Below are positions 8,663-19,000 of a stretch of 64,000 nt of DNA, piece by piece. This DNA comes from an uncultured Rivibacter sp. (GTDB lineage: Bacteria > Pseudomonadota > Gammaproteobacteria > Burkholderiales > Burkholderiaceae). Position numbers and translations under genes: made by a program. The stretch lies in assembly GCA_946480925.1 (NCBI GenBank), contig CAMLLU010000004.1, positions 1 through 64,000 on the forward strand. Direction: 5' to 3'. Within the stretch, counting starts at the first letter, position 1. Each line of letters starts with the position of its first letter. The notes under the pieces are model-generated. The model ran no database searches and was not told the origin of the DNA. It worked only from the letters and a program-made list of their open reading frames with translations.

Positions 8663-11600
8663 CTATCTCGTCACGCCCGAGGCAGCATCCGCCACCACCG
8701 CCGCACCGCGTGGGTCGCTGATCGTGATGGTCGCCTCCTGCACGCCGACGCCGCGCAGCTCGGGCCGGTACATGTCTTCGGCAAACGCCGCCGGCACCAC
8801 GAAGCGCCCGGGGCTCACCACGCGCACCATGTAGAACACCGTGAGCCAGTGCGACTCGAGCCGCGCAGCGGCCACGTAGCGGTCGTCGCGGTATTCGCGG
8901 TGCTTGATGCGCGGGTCGCCCATCGCCTCGGCGACGTTGACGTTGCCGACGTGGAACTCGTCGGCCTTGGGCCCTTGAGAAAGGTTGAGGTTCTCGATCT
9001 CGAAGCCGGCGGGCACGCGGTCGATGATGAGTGCGTCTTCGATGCGTGCCTTCGATCGCGCCTGCACACGCACGATCAGCATGTCGCCCACCTTGAGCGG
9101 ACGGCCGCCCCAGGCGCGGCCGTCCGCTTCGAACCAGTCACGCTTGAGCTCGATCACGTCGGCCCGTGGCGCGGGCGGCTTCACCGGGTAGCCCTGCACT
9201 TCGACTTCGAGGAACAGCGATTCCTTGTACTGGCTGTTCAGCGAAACACCCTTGGCCAGCGTGGCCGCGTCGAAGCTGCGCTGTTCGGTGGTCTTGGAGC
9301 TGATGGCCTGACCGGCCTCGCCGGTCTTGAGCACCGCGGTCCATTCGGTGCTCGCATCACCACCGGCCGCACGCGCGGCGAGGAAGAGCGACAGGCGCTC
9401 CTGCGTCGAGTAGTAGTTGCGCCCGCCCAGGCGATCGGCCAGATCGAACAGCAGGTTCTCGCGGCGCGGGTGCTTCACGTCATGGCGCGACAGCAGCGCA
9501 TAGCTCATGGCCAGGTCGCGCGAAGCCGAACCGTAGTCGCCCAGCCATTCCTCGCCCCAGCCGTAGCGCTTGCTTTGAATGCCGTAAGGCCGCCGCATCG
9601 CCTCGTCGAGCGCCACCTTGGAGCGCGCTTCGTCGCCCATCAGCTTCAGCGCGATGGCGAGGTGCACCAACGGCAGCGGCGAGCGAGCGCGGTCGCGCAC
9701 CTGGTCGTGCAGGTAGCGCAGCATGGCCAGCGGCGCCTTCTGGTCGCGCGCGAGCATGTAGCCCACGTGTGCCAGTTCGGCAAAGCGCTGGTGGCTGTCA
9801 CGAATGAGCGTGTAGTCGCGCTCGTTGAAGGCGGGCACCGGAGCGCTCGCCGCATCGGCCTTCACCGGCTTGGGCAGGCTGGGGAAGCGGTTGGGCGCCT
9901 GCTGCAACTGTTGCAGCAGCCATTCCTGCGTGTTCTTGTACATGGCCTCGGGCACGGCGAAGCCTTGCGTGCGCGCGTCCTGCAGGAAGCCCACCACGTA
10001 GGCCGACAGCCACACTTCGTAAGGCCCATCACCCCACAGCGTGAAGCCGCCGTTGGCCTTTTGCATGCCGGCGAGCCGACCGATCGCGCCTTCGACGAAC
10101 TGCGCGCGTTCCTCGCGGCTGCGCGGCTTCAAGCCTGCCGCCTTGGCAGCGGCTTCGTCGATGAAGACGTGCGGATAGGCCGCGCTGGTGGTCTGCTCCA
10201 GACAGCCGTAGGGGTAGTCGAGCAGGCCCTGCACCAGCCTGTTCACGTTGAGTGGCGGCTTGTTCGAGACGGTGAGGCTCACGCTCGCCGAAGCCTTGAA
10301 GTACTTCTCGATCCAGCCGGGCTCCAGCTTGAAGCTGCCGCCGGGTTCGAGCTTCACGCGGCGCACGTCGCGCTCGGCGGGTACGGGCGGCTGCACCTGC
10401 AATACGGACTCGCGCACGATCCTCAGGCCGCTGGCGCTGGTGACCTGTAGGCGCAGGCGGCCCAGGCCATAGGCGTCAGTCGCCTCGACAGGAAAGCGCA
10501 AGGTGCTGCGCTGCTGGTGCTTGAGCGTGAGGGTCTTTTCACTGCCACCCACGCGTACTGGCTCGGCGCCTTCCAGCACCACCTTCACTTCCTGTGGTGA
10601 GCCGCTGAGGTTGGTCACGTCCAGCGCGACGGTGGCCGCATCGCCCGGAGAGATGAAACGCGGCGTGGCCAGCTCGGCCACGATGGGCGCGGCCGACACC
10701 ATCTCGACCTCGGCCTTGCCGTACTTGTCCGGCGAGGCCACCACGGCCATCAGCCGCAGCGTGCCGTTGAAGTCCGGAATGTCGAGCGGGATCTCGGCCT
10801 CGCCCTTCGCATCCAGCCGCACAGGGCCGCTGAAGAGGTCGACCAGCTTCACCTTCTTGGGCAGGCTCTTGCTGTCGCGCATCTTCGAGTCACCGCCGAA
10901 CTTGAGCTTGCCCTGCGTGCCGTCCATCTTCTCGATGAGCTTGCCGTACATGTCGAGCAGCTCGGTCGCGTAGCGGTGCTTGCCGAAGAAGAAGTCGAAA
11001 GCGTCGGGGCTCTTGTAGCGGGTGATGTTGAGGATGCCCACGTCCACGGCGGACAGCGTGACCAGCGAGCCCGCGGCCCCTGCCCCTTCAGCCTTCACCT
11101 TCACGACCGAGCGCTTCTCCGGCAGCACCTTGGCCGGGGCAGTGATGGCGAGCTTGAGCTGGCGATCGCCACGCGCCAGCGGCAGGTACGCCAGGCCCAC
11201 GGCGCGCGCTGGGGTCACGCGGTCGCCCTGGCTGCCGGGGCGGAAGGCGGTCACGCCCACGTAGAGGTCGTGGCGCGCCCAGGCGGCGTCGATGGGAATG
11301 CTGAGCGTGGTGCCCGTGGCCTTCACGCTGATGCGGCTGCTCCACAACAGCTTGTCGCCTTCGACCGTGACGAGCGCAGCGCCGTCATGCGGCGGCGTGA
11401 TGGTGAGTTCGGCCTTTTCACCGGCGACCAGGGGCATCTTCGCGAGCTTGAGCTGCACGCGGTCGGGCCGGTTGCCCATGTCTTCGGCCTCCTGCGCACC
11501 CCAGCCGGCGTAGAAGCGGTAGCGCAGCTGCTGGCCGGTTTCCGGGTCGTCGATCTCGAGGCGGTAACGCCCCCAGCGTACCGGCAGGCTGAGCTTGGTG

Positions 11601-13858
11601 CGCGCGCCGGTCATGGCCACGGCGCCGGATTCGATCATCTCGTCGGTTTCGGTATAGCCGGAATGCCAGCCCTTCTGGTCGTCGAAGCGCCAGTAGTACT
11701 GGCGGTCCTCGCGCACCAGTCGCAGCGGCACGCTCGGCAGCTGCGCGGGCTTGCCGTCGATGCCCACGCGGATGAGCTCGAACTCGGCCTTGCCGTCTTC
11801 ACGTGCCACGTCGCGGTCGAACAGCGGGCGCACCGCAAGCAGCTTGTTGGCAGGCCACACCACCCGCTCGATCGAGCGCGCCACAGGCCGCCCGCCCGAC
11901 TCGAGCAGACTGAAGCTGCCGCGCACGAGCATCGGGGAGCGCGCGCCTTGCGTGGCCACCGGCAGCTGTACCGTCACCTCGCCGCTGTCATCGAGGGTTT
12001 CGTCGCTCACTTCCTCGCGCTTCTTCTTGTCGTCGTCGGCAAAGTCACCGAACACGAAGCTAGGCCACTGCTGGGGCAACGCGAAACGCTGGCGTTCGGT
12101 GGCTGCAGAGACCAGCAGGCGATTGCCGGCAGCCGGTGCGCCGAAGAGGTAGTCGCCCTTCGCTTGCACGTCGAAGCTGTCGCCCGCCATCAGCGCCGGC
12201 TTGGCTGTCTTGAGCTCGAGCTTCATGCGCTCCGGCAGGAATTCCTCGACCTGGAACTTCCACACCGCATCGGGCTTCCTCGCGCCGGGGTCGGCGCGCA
12301 GCTCCATCTGCCAGGTGCCGGTTTGCGCATCGGCCGGCAGCGAAACGGTCTTCTGCAGGTAGCCGGGCAGCTTGTCGTTGGGCCGCCAGGTCTGCGTGCT
12401 CACCGTGCGGCCGTCAGGGCGCTTGAGCGTGGCCGTCACGGGCAGCGGTGCGATGGGCTTGCCGTCCGCGTCGCGCACCAGCACCGACAACTCGTACTGC
12501 TCGCCCGGGCGATAGAGGTCGCGCCCTGCATAGGCAAACAGCTTGGTGTTGCGCGACGGGTGGCCGCCGATGTCGAACTCCGACAAGTCCAGCCCCGGCT
12601 CGCGCAGCACGATCACGCTCATCTCGGCCTTGGCGCCCTCGCCTCGCCGCGCCACCAGCAGCGCAGCCGCGTCTGGCACGTTGGCGAAGCTTGCATGGCC
12701 TTCGCCGTCGCCCTGTGCCTTGGCGAGCGAGCGGGCGTCTTCGTCGAGCAGTTCGAAGGTCACGTTGCCCAGCGCCTCGCCGCTCTTGAGCGAGGTGGCG
12801 AACGCATCGAGCGACTTGCTGTAGCGCCGCGCCTGCACGCCGATGTCGCTCACGTAGAAGTAGGTGACCTGGTAGTCGTTGGTGAAGCGCCCGGGCTGGC
12901 CCATCACCGCCACGTAGACACCGGGCTCCTGCAGCTCCTTGATCGTCTCCACCGGGACGAAGGTCACGCGCCGCTTGTTGGGCGTTTCTTCGGTGGTGTA
13001 GCGGCCCAGGTAGACGCTGCGCGTGGACTGGCGCAGCTGGTCGAGCTCCCACCCGTTGACCACGCCCTTGAGCTGGCGGTTCTGCGAATAGCCGTATTCG
13101 CCTTCGTAGCCCTCTTCACCCTCTTCTTCGCTCGAAGCTGCAGCCGGCTTGCGCGAACCGGCCACGCGCTCCAGAAAGCGTGCCATCTCGGCGGGCTCCA
13201 CCTTCAGGAACTGCAGGTCCACCTCGGGCACGTTGACCGTGACGATGGGCAGGCCACCGTTCTGCCCGGCCGGCAGCACCGTGCCGCGGCTGGCGAAATA
13301 GAACGACGGCGGCATGGCCTCGCTGGCAAGCTCGCAGCTCCTGGCCGCGGTGAGCTTGCGTCCGTCTGCCGCACGCAGCTCGGCCGTCACGTCAATGCGG
13401 AACTTGCGCTGCGGCTGGATGTAGGGGAAGTAGACGATGCGCGGGTTGTCGCCGACGACCCAGGCACCCTGCAGCAGCTTGCCTTCAGGGGCGGAGCTGC
13501 CGGCGGCCGGCTTCGGCGCGTTGGCCGAACTGGCCGCGCTTTCGCTGCCTTGCTCCTGCGCCCCTGAAACCGGGCCGAGGTCGGCCACGCGCAGAGCTTC
13601 AGCAAGGTTCTGCTTGCGATCGACGGGCTGCGAGAAGATGACCGCCAGCGCAGGGCGGTCGTCGAGCAGGCGGGGCTTGCATTCGAGCGCCGCGAACGGC
13701 GCATTCGGGTCTGATGCGAACGTGCTGCTGCCGTCGGCGGCAGGCCGCTCCTGTTGCCACCACCACAGCCCGGCGCCTGCGGCCGCTGCGATCAACGCAC
13801 CGGCTGCGACTCCGATCCAACGCTTGCGAACGACATTGCTGCTGCCCTCGTCTGCCAT
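8663..13858 (-). CDS. Bacterial alpha-2-macroglobulin (YfhM-like)
   Basis: Very large envelope protein of 1731 residues that in related bacteria traps proteases by a thioester mechanism. An N-terminal membrane segment (about residues 13-35, after a basic VRKRW) anchors it, with no lipobox. Macroglobulin-like domains follow (MG2-type segment FAYAGRDLYRPGEQYELSVLVRD). The thioester motif CLEQ is intact, with Cys1219 in YPYGCLEQTTS, and the alpha-helical thioester domain and C-terminal receptor-like domain follow. The length is near the about 1650 of E. coli YfhM. An acidic low-complexity patch (SSEEEGEEGYEGEYGYS) interrupts the N-terminal third. pbpC follows 62 bases downstream, the family's usual partner. 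Confidence 0.93.
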   Translation of the reverse strand: MADEGSSNVVRKRWIGVAAGALIAAAAGAGLWWWQQERPAADGSSTFASDPNAPFAALECKPRLLDDRPALAVIFSQPVDRKQNLAEALRVADLGPVSGAQEQGSESAASSANAPKPAAGSSAPEGKLLQGAWVVGDNPRIVYFPYIQPQRKFRIDVTAELRAADGRKLTAARSCELASEAMPPSFYFASRGTVLPAGQNGGLPIVTVNVPEVDLQFLKVEPAEMARFLERVAGSRKPAAASSEEEGEEGYEGEYGYSQNRQLKGVVNGWELDQLRQSTRSVYLGRYTTEETPNKRRVTFVPVETIKELQEPGVYVAVMGQPGRFTNDYQVTYFYVSDIGVQARRYSKSLDAFATSLKSGEALGNVTFELLDEDARSLAKAQGDGEGHASFANVPDAAALLVARRGEGAKAEMSVIVLREPGLDLSEFDIGGHPSRNTKLFAYAGRDLYRPGEQYELSVLVRDADGKPIAPLPVTATLKRPDGRTVSTQTWRPNDKLPGYLQKTVSLPADAQTGTWQMELRADPGARKPDAVWKFQVEEFLPERMKLELKTAKPALMAGDSFDVQAKGDYLFGAPAAGNRLLVSAATERQRFALPQQWPSFVFGDFADDDKKKREEVSDETLDDSGEVTVQLPVATQGARSPMLVRGSFSLLESGGRPVARSIERVVWPANKLLAVRPLFDRDVAREDGKAEFELIRVGIDGKPAQLPSVPLRLVREDRQYYWRFDDQKGWHSGYTETDEMIESGAVAMTGARTKLSLPVRWGRYRLEIDDPETGQQLRYRFYAGWGAQEAEDMGNRPDRVQLKLAKMPLVAGEKAELTITPPHDGAALVTVEGDKLLWSSRISVKATGTTLSIPIDAAWARHDLYVGVTAFRPGSQGDRVTPARAVGLAYLPLARGDRQLKLAITAPAKVLPEKRSVVKVKAEGAGAAGSLVTLSAVDVGILNITRYKSPDAFDFFFGKHRYATELLDMYGKLIEKMDGTQGKLKFGGDSKMRDSKSLPKKVKLVDLFSGPVRLDAKGEAEIPLDIPDFNGTLRLMAVVASPDKYGKAEVEMVSAAPIVAELATPRFISPGDAATVALDVTNLSGSPQEVKVVLEGAEPVRVGGSEKTLTLKHQQRSTLRFPVEATDAYGLGRLRLQVTSASGLRIVRESVLQVQPPVPAERDVRRVKLEPGGSFKLEPGWIEKYFKASASVSLTVSNKPPLNVNRLVQGLLDYPYGCLEQTTSAAYPHVFIDEAAAKAAGLKPRSREERAQFVEGAIGRLAGMQKANGGFTLWGDGPYEVWLSAYVVGFLQDARTQGFAVPEAMYKNTQEWLLQQLQQAPNRFPSLPKPVKADAASAPVPAFNERDYTLIRDSHQRFAELAHVGYMLARDQKAPLAMLRYLHDQVRDRARSPLPLVHLAIALKLMGDEARSKVALDEAMRRPYGIQSKRYGWGEEWLGDYGSASRDLAMSYALLSRHDVKHPRRENLLFDLADRLGGRNYYSTQERLSLFLAARAAGGDASTEWTAVLKTGEAGQAISSKTTEQRSFDAATLAKGVSLNSQYKESLFLEVEVQGYPVKPPAPRADVIELKRDWFEADGRAWGGRPLKVGDMLIVRVQARSKARIEDALIIDRVPAGFEIENLNLSQGPKADEFHVGNVNVAEAMGDPRIKHREYRDDRYVAAARLESHWLTVFYMVRVVSPGRFVVPAAFAEDMYRPELRGVGVQEATITISDPRGAAVVADAASGVTR

Positions 13859-13906
13859 GCAGTCCCCCCACGGATTGGTCCGCGGGGATTGTGGCAGAGG
13901 GGTGCG

Positions 13907-14158
13907 TCAACTCGAGCTCTTGCGGACCAGCCCCACCACGAACAGCAGGATCAACGCCCCGACGACGGATGCGATGAAACCCGCCGCCTGGCCCGGCGCA
14001 TAGAAGCCGAGGGCCTGCCCCAGGAAGCCAGCGATGAAGGAGCCGGCAATGCCCACCAGGCTGGTCAGGATGATGCCCATGCTCTGCGTGCCGGGCATGA
14101 CGGCACGGGCGATGAGGCCCACGACGAATCCGATGATGGCCATCCACACATAGCTCAT
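13907..14158 (-). CDS. GlsB/YeaQ/YmgE-family small membrane protein
   Basis: Small inner-membrane protein of about 83 residues, of the transglycosylase-associated (stress-response) family. It starts MSYVWMAIIGFVVGLIARAV, the family's characteristic first helix, followed by MPGTQSMG and two more Gly-rich helices. The ATG at 14158 has AAAGGA upstream; an upstream in-frame GTG/ATG extension would overlap the neighbouring gene. The biochemical role of the family is not established; expression is often tied to general stress. Confidence 0.88.
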   Translation of the reverse strand: MSYVWMAIIGFVVGLIARAVMPGTQSMGIILTSLVGIAGSFIAGFLGQALGFYAPGQAAGFIASVVGALILLFVVGLVRKSSS

Positions 14159-14204
14159 GACGCGCGTCCTTTCGCGGCTGTTGAAGAACTGAACGAAGGA
14201 GAGC

Positions 14205-14753
14205 TCAAGGGTTCGCTTCGCCCACCACATCGGCGGGCATGCTGGGCGCGGGCAGAGCCATCAGCACGGTGGCTACTTCCATGCACTGCTTGATGTGCTG
14301 CTCGCACACCAGCTTGAGTGCAGAAAACGTGAGGGCGGCCGACACGGCCTGCCCGGCGATGGGCACGTACTTGGCGGCCTGTTGGGTGGTGAGGCGCACG
14401 CCCACGGCCTTGAGCAGCGTCATGATCAACTCGCGCGTGACCATGCGGCCCACCACCAGCCCGCCCACCGCACTGATGGCCTTGTAGGCGTACATGCGCT
14501 TGTGCGGCGCCAGCCGCTCCACCTGATCTGGCGTGAGGCCGAAGGCTTCGTTGATCTCGGGCAGCAGCTTGGCGAGCACGCCCACGTCGGTGATCCAGTC
14601 GATGCCGGGCACCGGCACCGCGGCCACTCCGGCGGCCATCAACGCGCGCTTGGTGACGAGCTTGCGGCAGTGGCGCGCCACGCGCTCGATCTCTTGCGGT
14701 GTGTCAGGCACCACGACCCAATGGTTAGCAGTGGCCTTCGCTTTGTTTGCCAT
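14205..14753 (-). CDS. Conserved membrane-associated protein, DUF697/EcsC-like
   Basis: About 182 residues. The ATG at 14753 opens MANKAKATANHW and is followed by a helical, Ala/Val-rich protein with AAVPVPGIDWITDVGVLAKLLPEIN, a segment resembling the PIPGLD-type helix of DUF697 (YcjF-like) and EcsC-like proteins. Hydrophobic stretches near residues 38-52 and 95-112 suggest membrane association. The further upstream in-frame codons overlap the LysR fragment and look like low-quality extension. I do not recognise a specific function; it sits 46 bases upstream of the GlsB-type gene and may be co-transcribed with it. Confidence 0.6.
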   Translation of the reverse strand: MANKAKATANHWVVVPDTPQEIERVARHCRKLVTKRALMAAGVAAVPVPGIDWITDVGVLAKLLPEINEAFGLTPDQVERLAPHKRMYAYKAISAVGGLVVGRMVTRELIMTLLKAVGVRLTTQQAAKYVPIAGQAVSAALTFSALKLVCEQHIKQCMEVATVLMALPAPSMPADVVGEANP

Positions 14754-14784
14754 GCGGCCATGCTGGCATGCATGCCATGCAAGG

Positions 14785-15530
14785 TCAACCCGCAGCCCTT
14801 CGCAGCTTGCGCCGTTGAGCTCGTGCGTCGTCGCGCAGACAGACCTGCACCAGCGCAGCCACATGCTGCACTGCGGTGTCTCCATCCTTGCGCGCGTGCG
14901 ACGCCAGGTGCAATGGGAAACCGGGCACGTCCATCGGCGGTTCGAAGGCCGCCAACTGCGCGTTGTTGTCGGCAGACAGGCAGCGTTCGGGCAGCCTGGC
15001 GATCAGGTCGGAGGCAAGCAACAAGGGCTCCACCATCAGGAAGCTGGGCACGACCGCTCCGACGCGACGTGCGAGCCCCTGCTCCACAAGCGCTTCGTCG
15101 AGCGGACCACGGGTTTCGCCCTGGCCCGACACCAGCACGTGCGGAAACGCCAGCCACTTCTGCAAGCTGAAACGCCGGCTTGCCGGATGCCCGGCGCGCA
15201 TGGCCACCACGTAACGTTCCTGCAGCAGCTCCGTGCGACGGAACTGCGGTGCCAGCACGGGAAATACCGATATTGCGAGGTCCGCCTCGCCGCTTTCCAG
15301 GCGCTGCAAGGCTTCGGCCGCGCCGCGCCAGGGCAGCATCACGATGTCGATGAGGAGCGCCGTTTCTGCCAGCCGCGGCAGCAGTTGCGCCAGCAGCAAG
15401 ACGCCCGGCTGATCGGCTGTTGCGATGCGCACCGTCTGATTCAGCCGCGCGAGGTCGGCAGGTTGCGCATTGATGACGGCGTGCACCGCTTGCAGCGCCT
15501 CGGCCAGTGGCTCGCGCAGGAAGAGCTGCT
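14785..15530 (-). pseudogene. LysR-family regulator, N-terminal HTH deleted
   Basis: Reading leftward from about 15530, the minus strand encodes the linker and effector-binding domain of a LysR regulator: LREPLAEALQAVHAVI, then VRIATADQPGVLLLAQLLPRL (first strand), ESGEADLAISVF, and the second subdomain to a stop at 14785. About 248 residues remain, and the first roughly 70, including the winged helix-turn-helix, are absent. Upstream of the junction the frame stays open only by reading antisense through epimerase sequence, which is not regulator-like. It therefore cannot bind DNA as a normal LysR protein. The missing part was evidently lost together with the 5' end of the divergent epimerase. 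Confidence 0.8.
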
Positions 15531-16056
15531 GCTCGCCGCGCACGCGCGAGGCGACATCGAGGCCACCATGCTGCGGCTGCCTGACTTCTATGGCCCGGGC
15601 GTGGACAAGAGCTTCCTGCATTCGGCCTTCTCGGCCGCGGTGAACGGCGGCACGGCCGACATGGTGGGCCCGATCGACCGGCCGCACGAATTCGTGTTCG
15701 TGCCCGACGTGGGGCCGGTGGTCGTGCGGCTCGCGCAAAGCGAGCGTGCCTGGGGGCGTGTGTGGCATCTCGCCGGCGCCGGCGTCACCACGCAGCAGCA
15801 CATCGTCGACGAGATTGCGCGCCAGACCGGTCACCCGCTGCGGCTGCGCGTGGCCGGCAAGAACATGCTGCGCATCGTCGGCCTGTTCAAGCCCTTCGTT
15901 CGAGAGATGGTCGAGATGCACTACCTGCTGACCGACCCGGTGTTGATGGACGACACCGCGCTGCACCAGCTGCTCGGCCCCATCCGCAAGCCCCCCCTAT
16001 GCCGAGGGCGTGCGGCAATGCCTGGCCGCGCTGCAGGCGCTCAATTCGACAACTGA
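15531..16056 (+). pseudogene. NAD-dependent epimerase/SDR, C-terminal fragment with frameshift
   Basis: The plus strand from about 15531 encodes LLAAHARGDIEATMLRLPDFYGPGVDK and onward, the C-terminal half of an extended-SDR NAD-dependent epimerase/dehydratase. The N-terminal Rossmann half with GxxGxxG is absent. Near the end a run of seven C (15991-15997) shifts the frame: as read the protein ends KPPLCRG..., but removing one C restores PYAEGVRQCLAAL, the expected tail, with a stop at 16081. It runs tail to tail into hrpA, overlapping it. Its head abuts the LysR remnant, so both broken genes share one junction. No start codon or ribosome site is associated with it. Confidence 0.78.
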
Positions 16057-19000
16057 GACCACGCCTTCTCGAGCCGCTTGACGGACACGGGCTGCGGCGT
16101 GCGCAGCTCTTGCGCGAAGAAGCTCACCCGCAGCTCTTCGAGCAGCCAGCGGAACTCGTCCAGCCGCGCATCGGCCACGCCCTTGCGTTCAGCCAGGCGA
16201 CGCACGTAGCGCTGCTCCAGGGGGCGCAATTCAGCGAGGCGCTGCGCGTCGCGTGCGGGGTCCGCGCGCAGCTTGTCGAGGCGCGTGGTGATGGCCTTGA
16301 GATAGCGCGGGTAGTGCTGCAATTGCGTATAGGGCACCAGCGCGACGAAGCGCTTGGGCACGAGCCGCTGCAGCTGGGCCGCCACGTCGTCGGCCACGTC
16401 CTTGGACGGCTTGCTGTCCTTGAGCTTGCGCGCGGCGGCGGCGTATTCGGTGAGCACCACACCCGCAAGTCGCGCCACTTCCTGCGCGATGAGGTTCAAC
16501 CGGCTGCGGCCCTCTTCGATGCGGGCCTTGAAGCTGCGCTCATCAGTGGGCAAGGGCTCGGCGAGGAACGCGCGCTCCAGGGCGACTTCGATGACCTGGT
16601 CGCGCAGCTCTTCCTGCGTGCCCAGGCTCATGTAGGCCACCGCCATCTTCTGCAGGTCGGGGATGTTCTTCTCGAGGTACTTCAGCGGCTCCTTGAGCTG
16701 CAATGCGACCAGGCGGCGCAGGCCGGCAAGGTGCTTCTGTGTGGCGACGTCGGGCTCGTCGAAGACTTCGATCTCGACGTGCGCGCCCTTGTCGATGAGT
16801 GCCGGAAAGCCGACCAACGTCTGCGAGCCGCGCTGCACTTCCATCAACTCGGGCAGCTCGCCGAACGTCCACGCGGTGTAAGCCGCCGCCGATGCTGCCT
16901 TCGGATCGGGCCCGGCATGCTGGGCAGAACCTGGCTGCTGAGGCTTCTGCTCTTCGGCGGGTGCCTCCTGCCTGGTCACCTTGAGCGAGGCCAACGCCTG
17001 GAACGCGCTGCGTGCCTGGCCACCCAGCTCGGCCTTCAACGCTGCGAGGTTGCGCCCCATGCCCAGCTGCCGCCCGTGTTCGTCGACGACGCGAAAGTTC
17101 ATGAACAGGTGCGGCGACAGCGTTTCGAGCTTGAAGTCGTTGCGTTGCACAGCCAGCTGCGTGCGCTCGCGCACGGCTTTGAGCAACGCGTCCTTCAGGC
17201 TGCCTTGCGCGAACGGCGTGAGCTCCACGAACTCGGCCACGTAGTCCGGCAGCGGCACGAGGCGCGCGCGCGGCTTCTGGTGCAGGCTCTTCACGAGCGC
17301 GAGCACCTTGTCCTTCAGCATGCCAGGCACCAGCCACTCGCAGCGCTCTTCGTTCACCTGGTTGAGCGCATAGATCGGCACGGTGACCGTCACGCCGTCA
17401 CGCGGATCGCCCGGCTCGTGCAGGTAGCCCGCGTTGCAGTCCACGCCGCCCAGCCGGATGGTCTTGGGAAAGGCCGAGGTCGTGATGCCCGCGGCCTCGT
17501 GGCGCATCAGCTCTTCTCTCGTGAGCCACAGGAGCTTGGGCTGCTGCTTGCTCTCTTCGCGGTACCAGCGCTCGAAGGTGTGACCCGAATACACGTCGGC
17601 CGCCGGCAACTGCTGGTCGTAGAAGGCGTAGATCAGCTCGTCGTCCACCAGCACGTCCTGCCGGCGTGACTTGTGTTCCAGCTCTTCGACCTGGCGGATC
17701 AGCTTGCGGTTGTGCGCAAGGAAGGGCAGCTTCGTCTCCCATTCCTCGCCGACCAGCGCTTCGCGGATGAAGATCTCACGCGCCGCAGCCGGGTCCACCT
17801 TGCCGAAGTTCACGCGGCGGTTGTTGTAGACCACGATGCCGTAGAGCGTGGCGCGCTCCAGTGCGATCACTTCGGCCGCCTTCTTCTCCCAGTGCGGCTC
17901 CAGCAGTTGGGTCTTCAGCAGGTGACCGGCGATCCAGGGAATCCACTGGGGCTCGATGGCGGCCAGACCGCGGCCGAACAGCCGCGTCGTCTCCACGAGT
18001 TCAGCAGCCACCAGCCAGCGCCCCGGCTTCTTGGAAAGGTGTGCCCCGGGGTGCCGCCAGAACTTGATGCCGCGTGCGCCGAGGTACCAGTCGTCTTCGT
18101 CGCTCTTGAGGCCCACGTTGCCCAGCAGGCCCGCGAGCATGGCGAGGTGCACCTGCTCGTAGGTGGCCGGCGACGTGTTGAGCCGCCAGCCATGTTCGGC
18201 CACCACGGTGTGCAGCTGCGAGTAAATGTCGCGCCACTCGCGCACGCGCCGCGGCGAAACGAAGTTGTCACGCAGCAGCTGCTCGTGCTTGCGATTGGAG
18301 ATGCGGTGTTCGCCGTGACCGCCCCGGCTTTCATCGAGCCATTTCCACAGCTTGAGGTAGCCCATGAATTCCGACTTCTCGTCGTCGAACTTCTTGTGCT
18401 TTTCGTCGGCGGCCTGTTGGTGTTCGAGCGGGCGGTCGCGCACGTCCTGCACGCTCAGTGCGGACGCGATGACGAGCACTTCGCTCAGCGCTTGGCGCTC
18501 GCGCGCTTCGAGGATCATGCGGCCCACGCGCGGGTCCAGAGGCAGCTTCGAGAGCTCGCGGCCGATGGGCGTGAGCTCGTTCTGCTCGTCCACCGCGTTG
18601 AGCTCGCCCAGCAGCGCATAGCCGTCGGCAATGGCCTTGCGCGGTGGCGGCTCAAGGAATGGAAAGTCCTCCACCTGCCCCAGGCCCAGCGCCTTCATGC
18701 GCAGGATCACGCCGGCCAGCGACGAGCGCAGGATCTCGGGATCGGTGAATTTCGCGCGGCCCTGGTAGTCCTTCTCGTCGTAGAGGCGAATGCAGATGCC
18801 GTTGGACACCCGCCCGCAGCGCCCTGCCCGCTGGTTGGCCGCTGCCTGGCTCACCGCCTCGACCTGCAACTGCTCGACCTTGTTGCGGTAGCTGTAGCGC
18901 TTCACGCGCGCCAGTCCCGAGTCGATGACGTAGCGGATGCCCGGCACAGTAAGCGAGGTTTCGGCCACGTTGGTGGCCAGCACGATGCGCCGCGCACTGT

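Noticed and set aside
10976..13567. An 863-codon open frame on the plus strand opposite the alpha-2-macroglobulin gene
   Set aside because: It is antisense to a clear real gene with intact CLEQ and has His/Arg/Gly-rich composition typical of high-GC shadow frames, without a recognisable domain.
14533..15530. A long plus-strand open frame leading into the epimerase fragment
   Set aside because: This part is antisense to the LysR effector domain; epimerase similarity begins only near 15531.
15531..15966. Minus-strand extension making one 393-residue LysR protein
   Set aside because: Its first 140 or so residues are antisense to epimerase code and do not form a helix-turn-helix.
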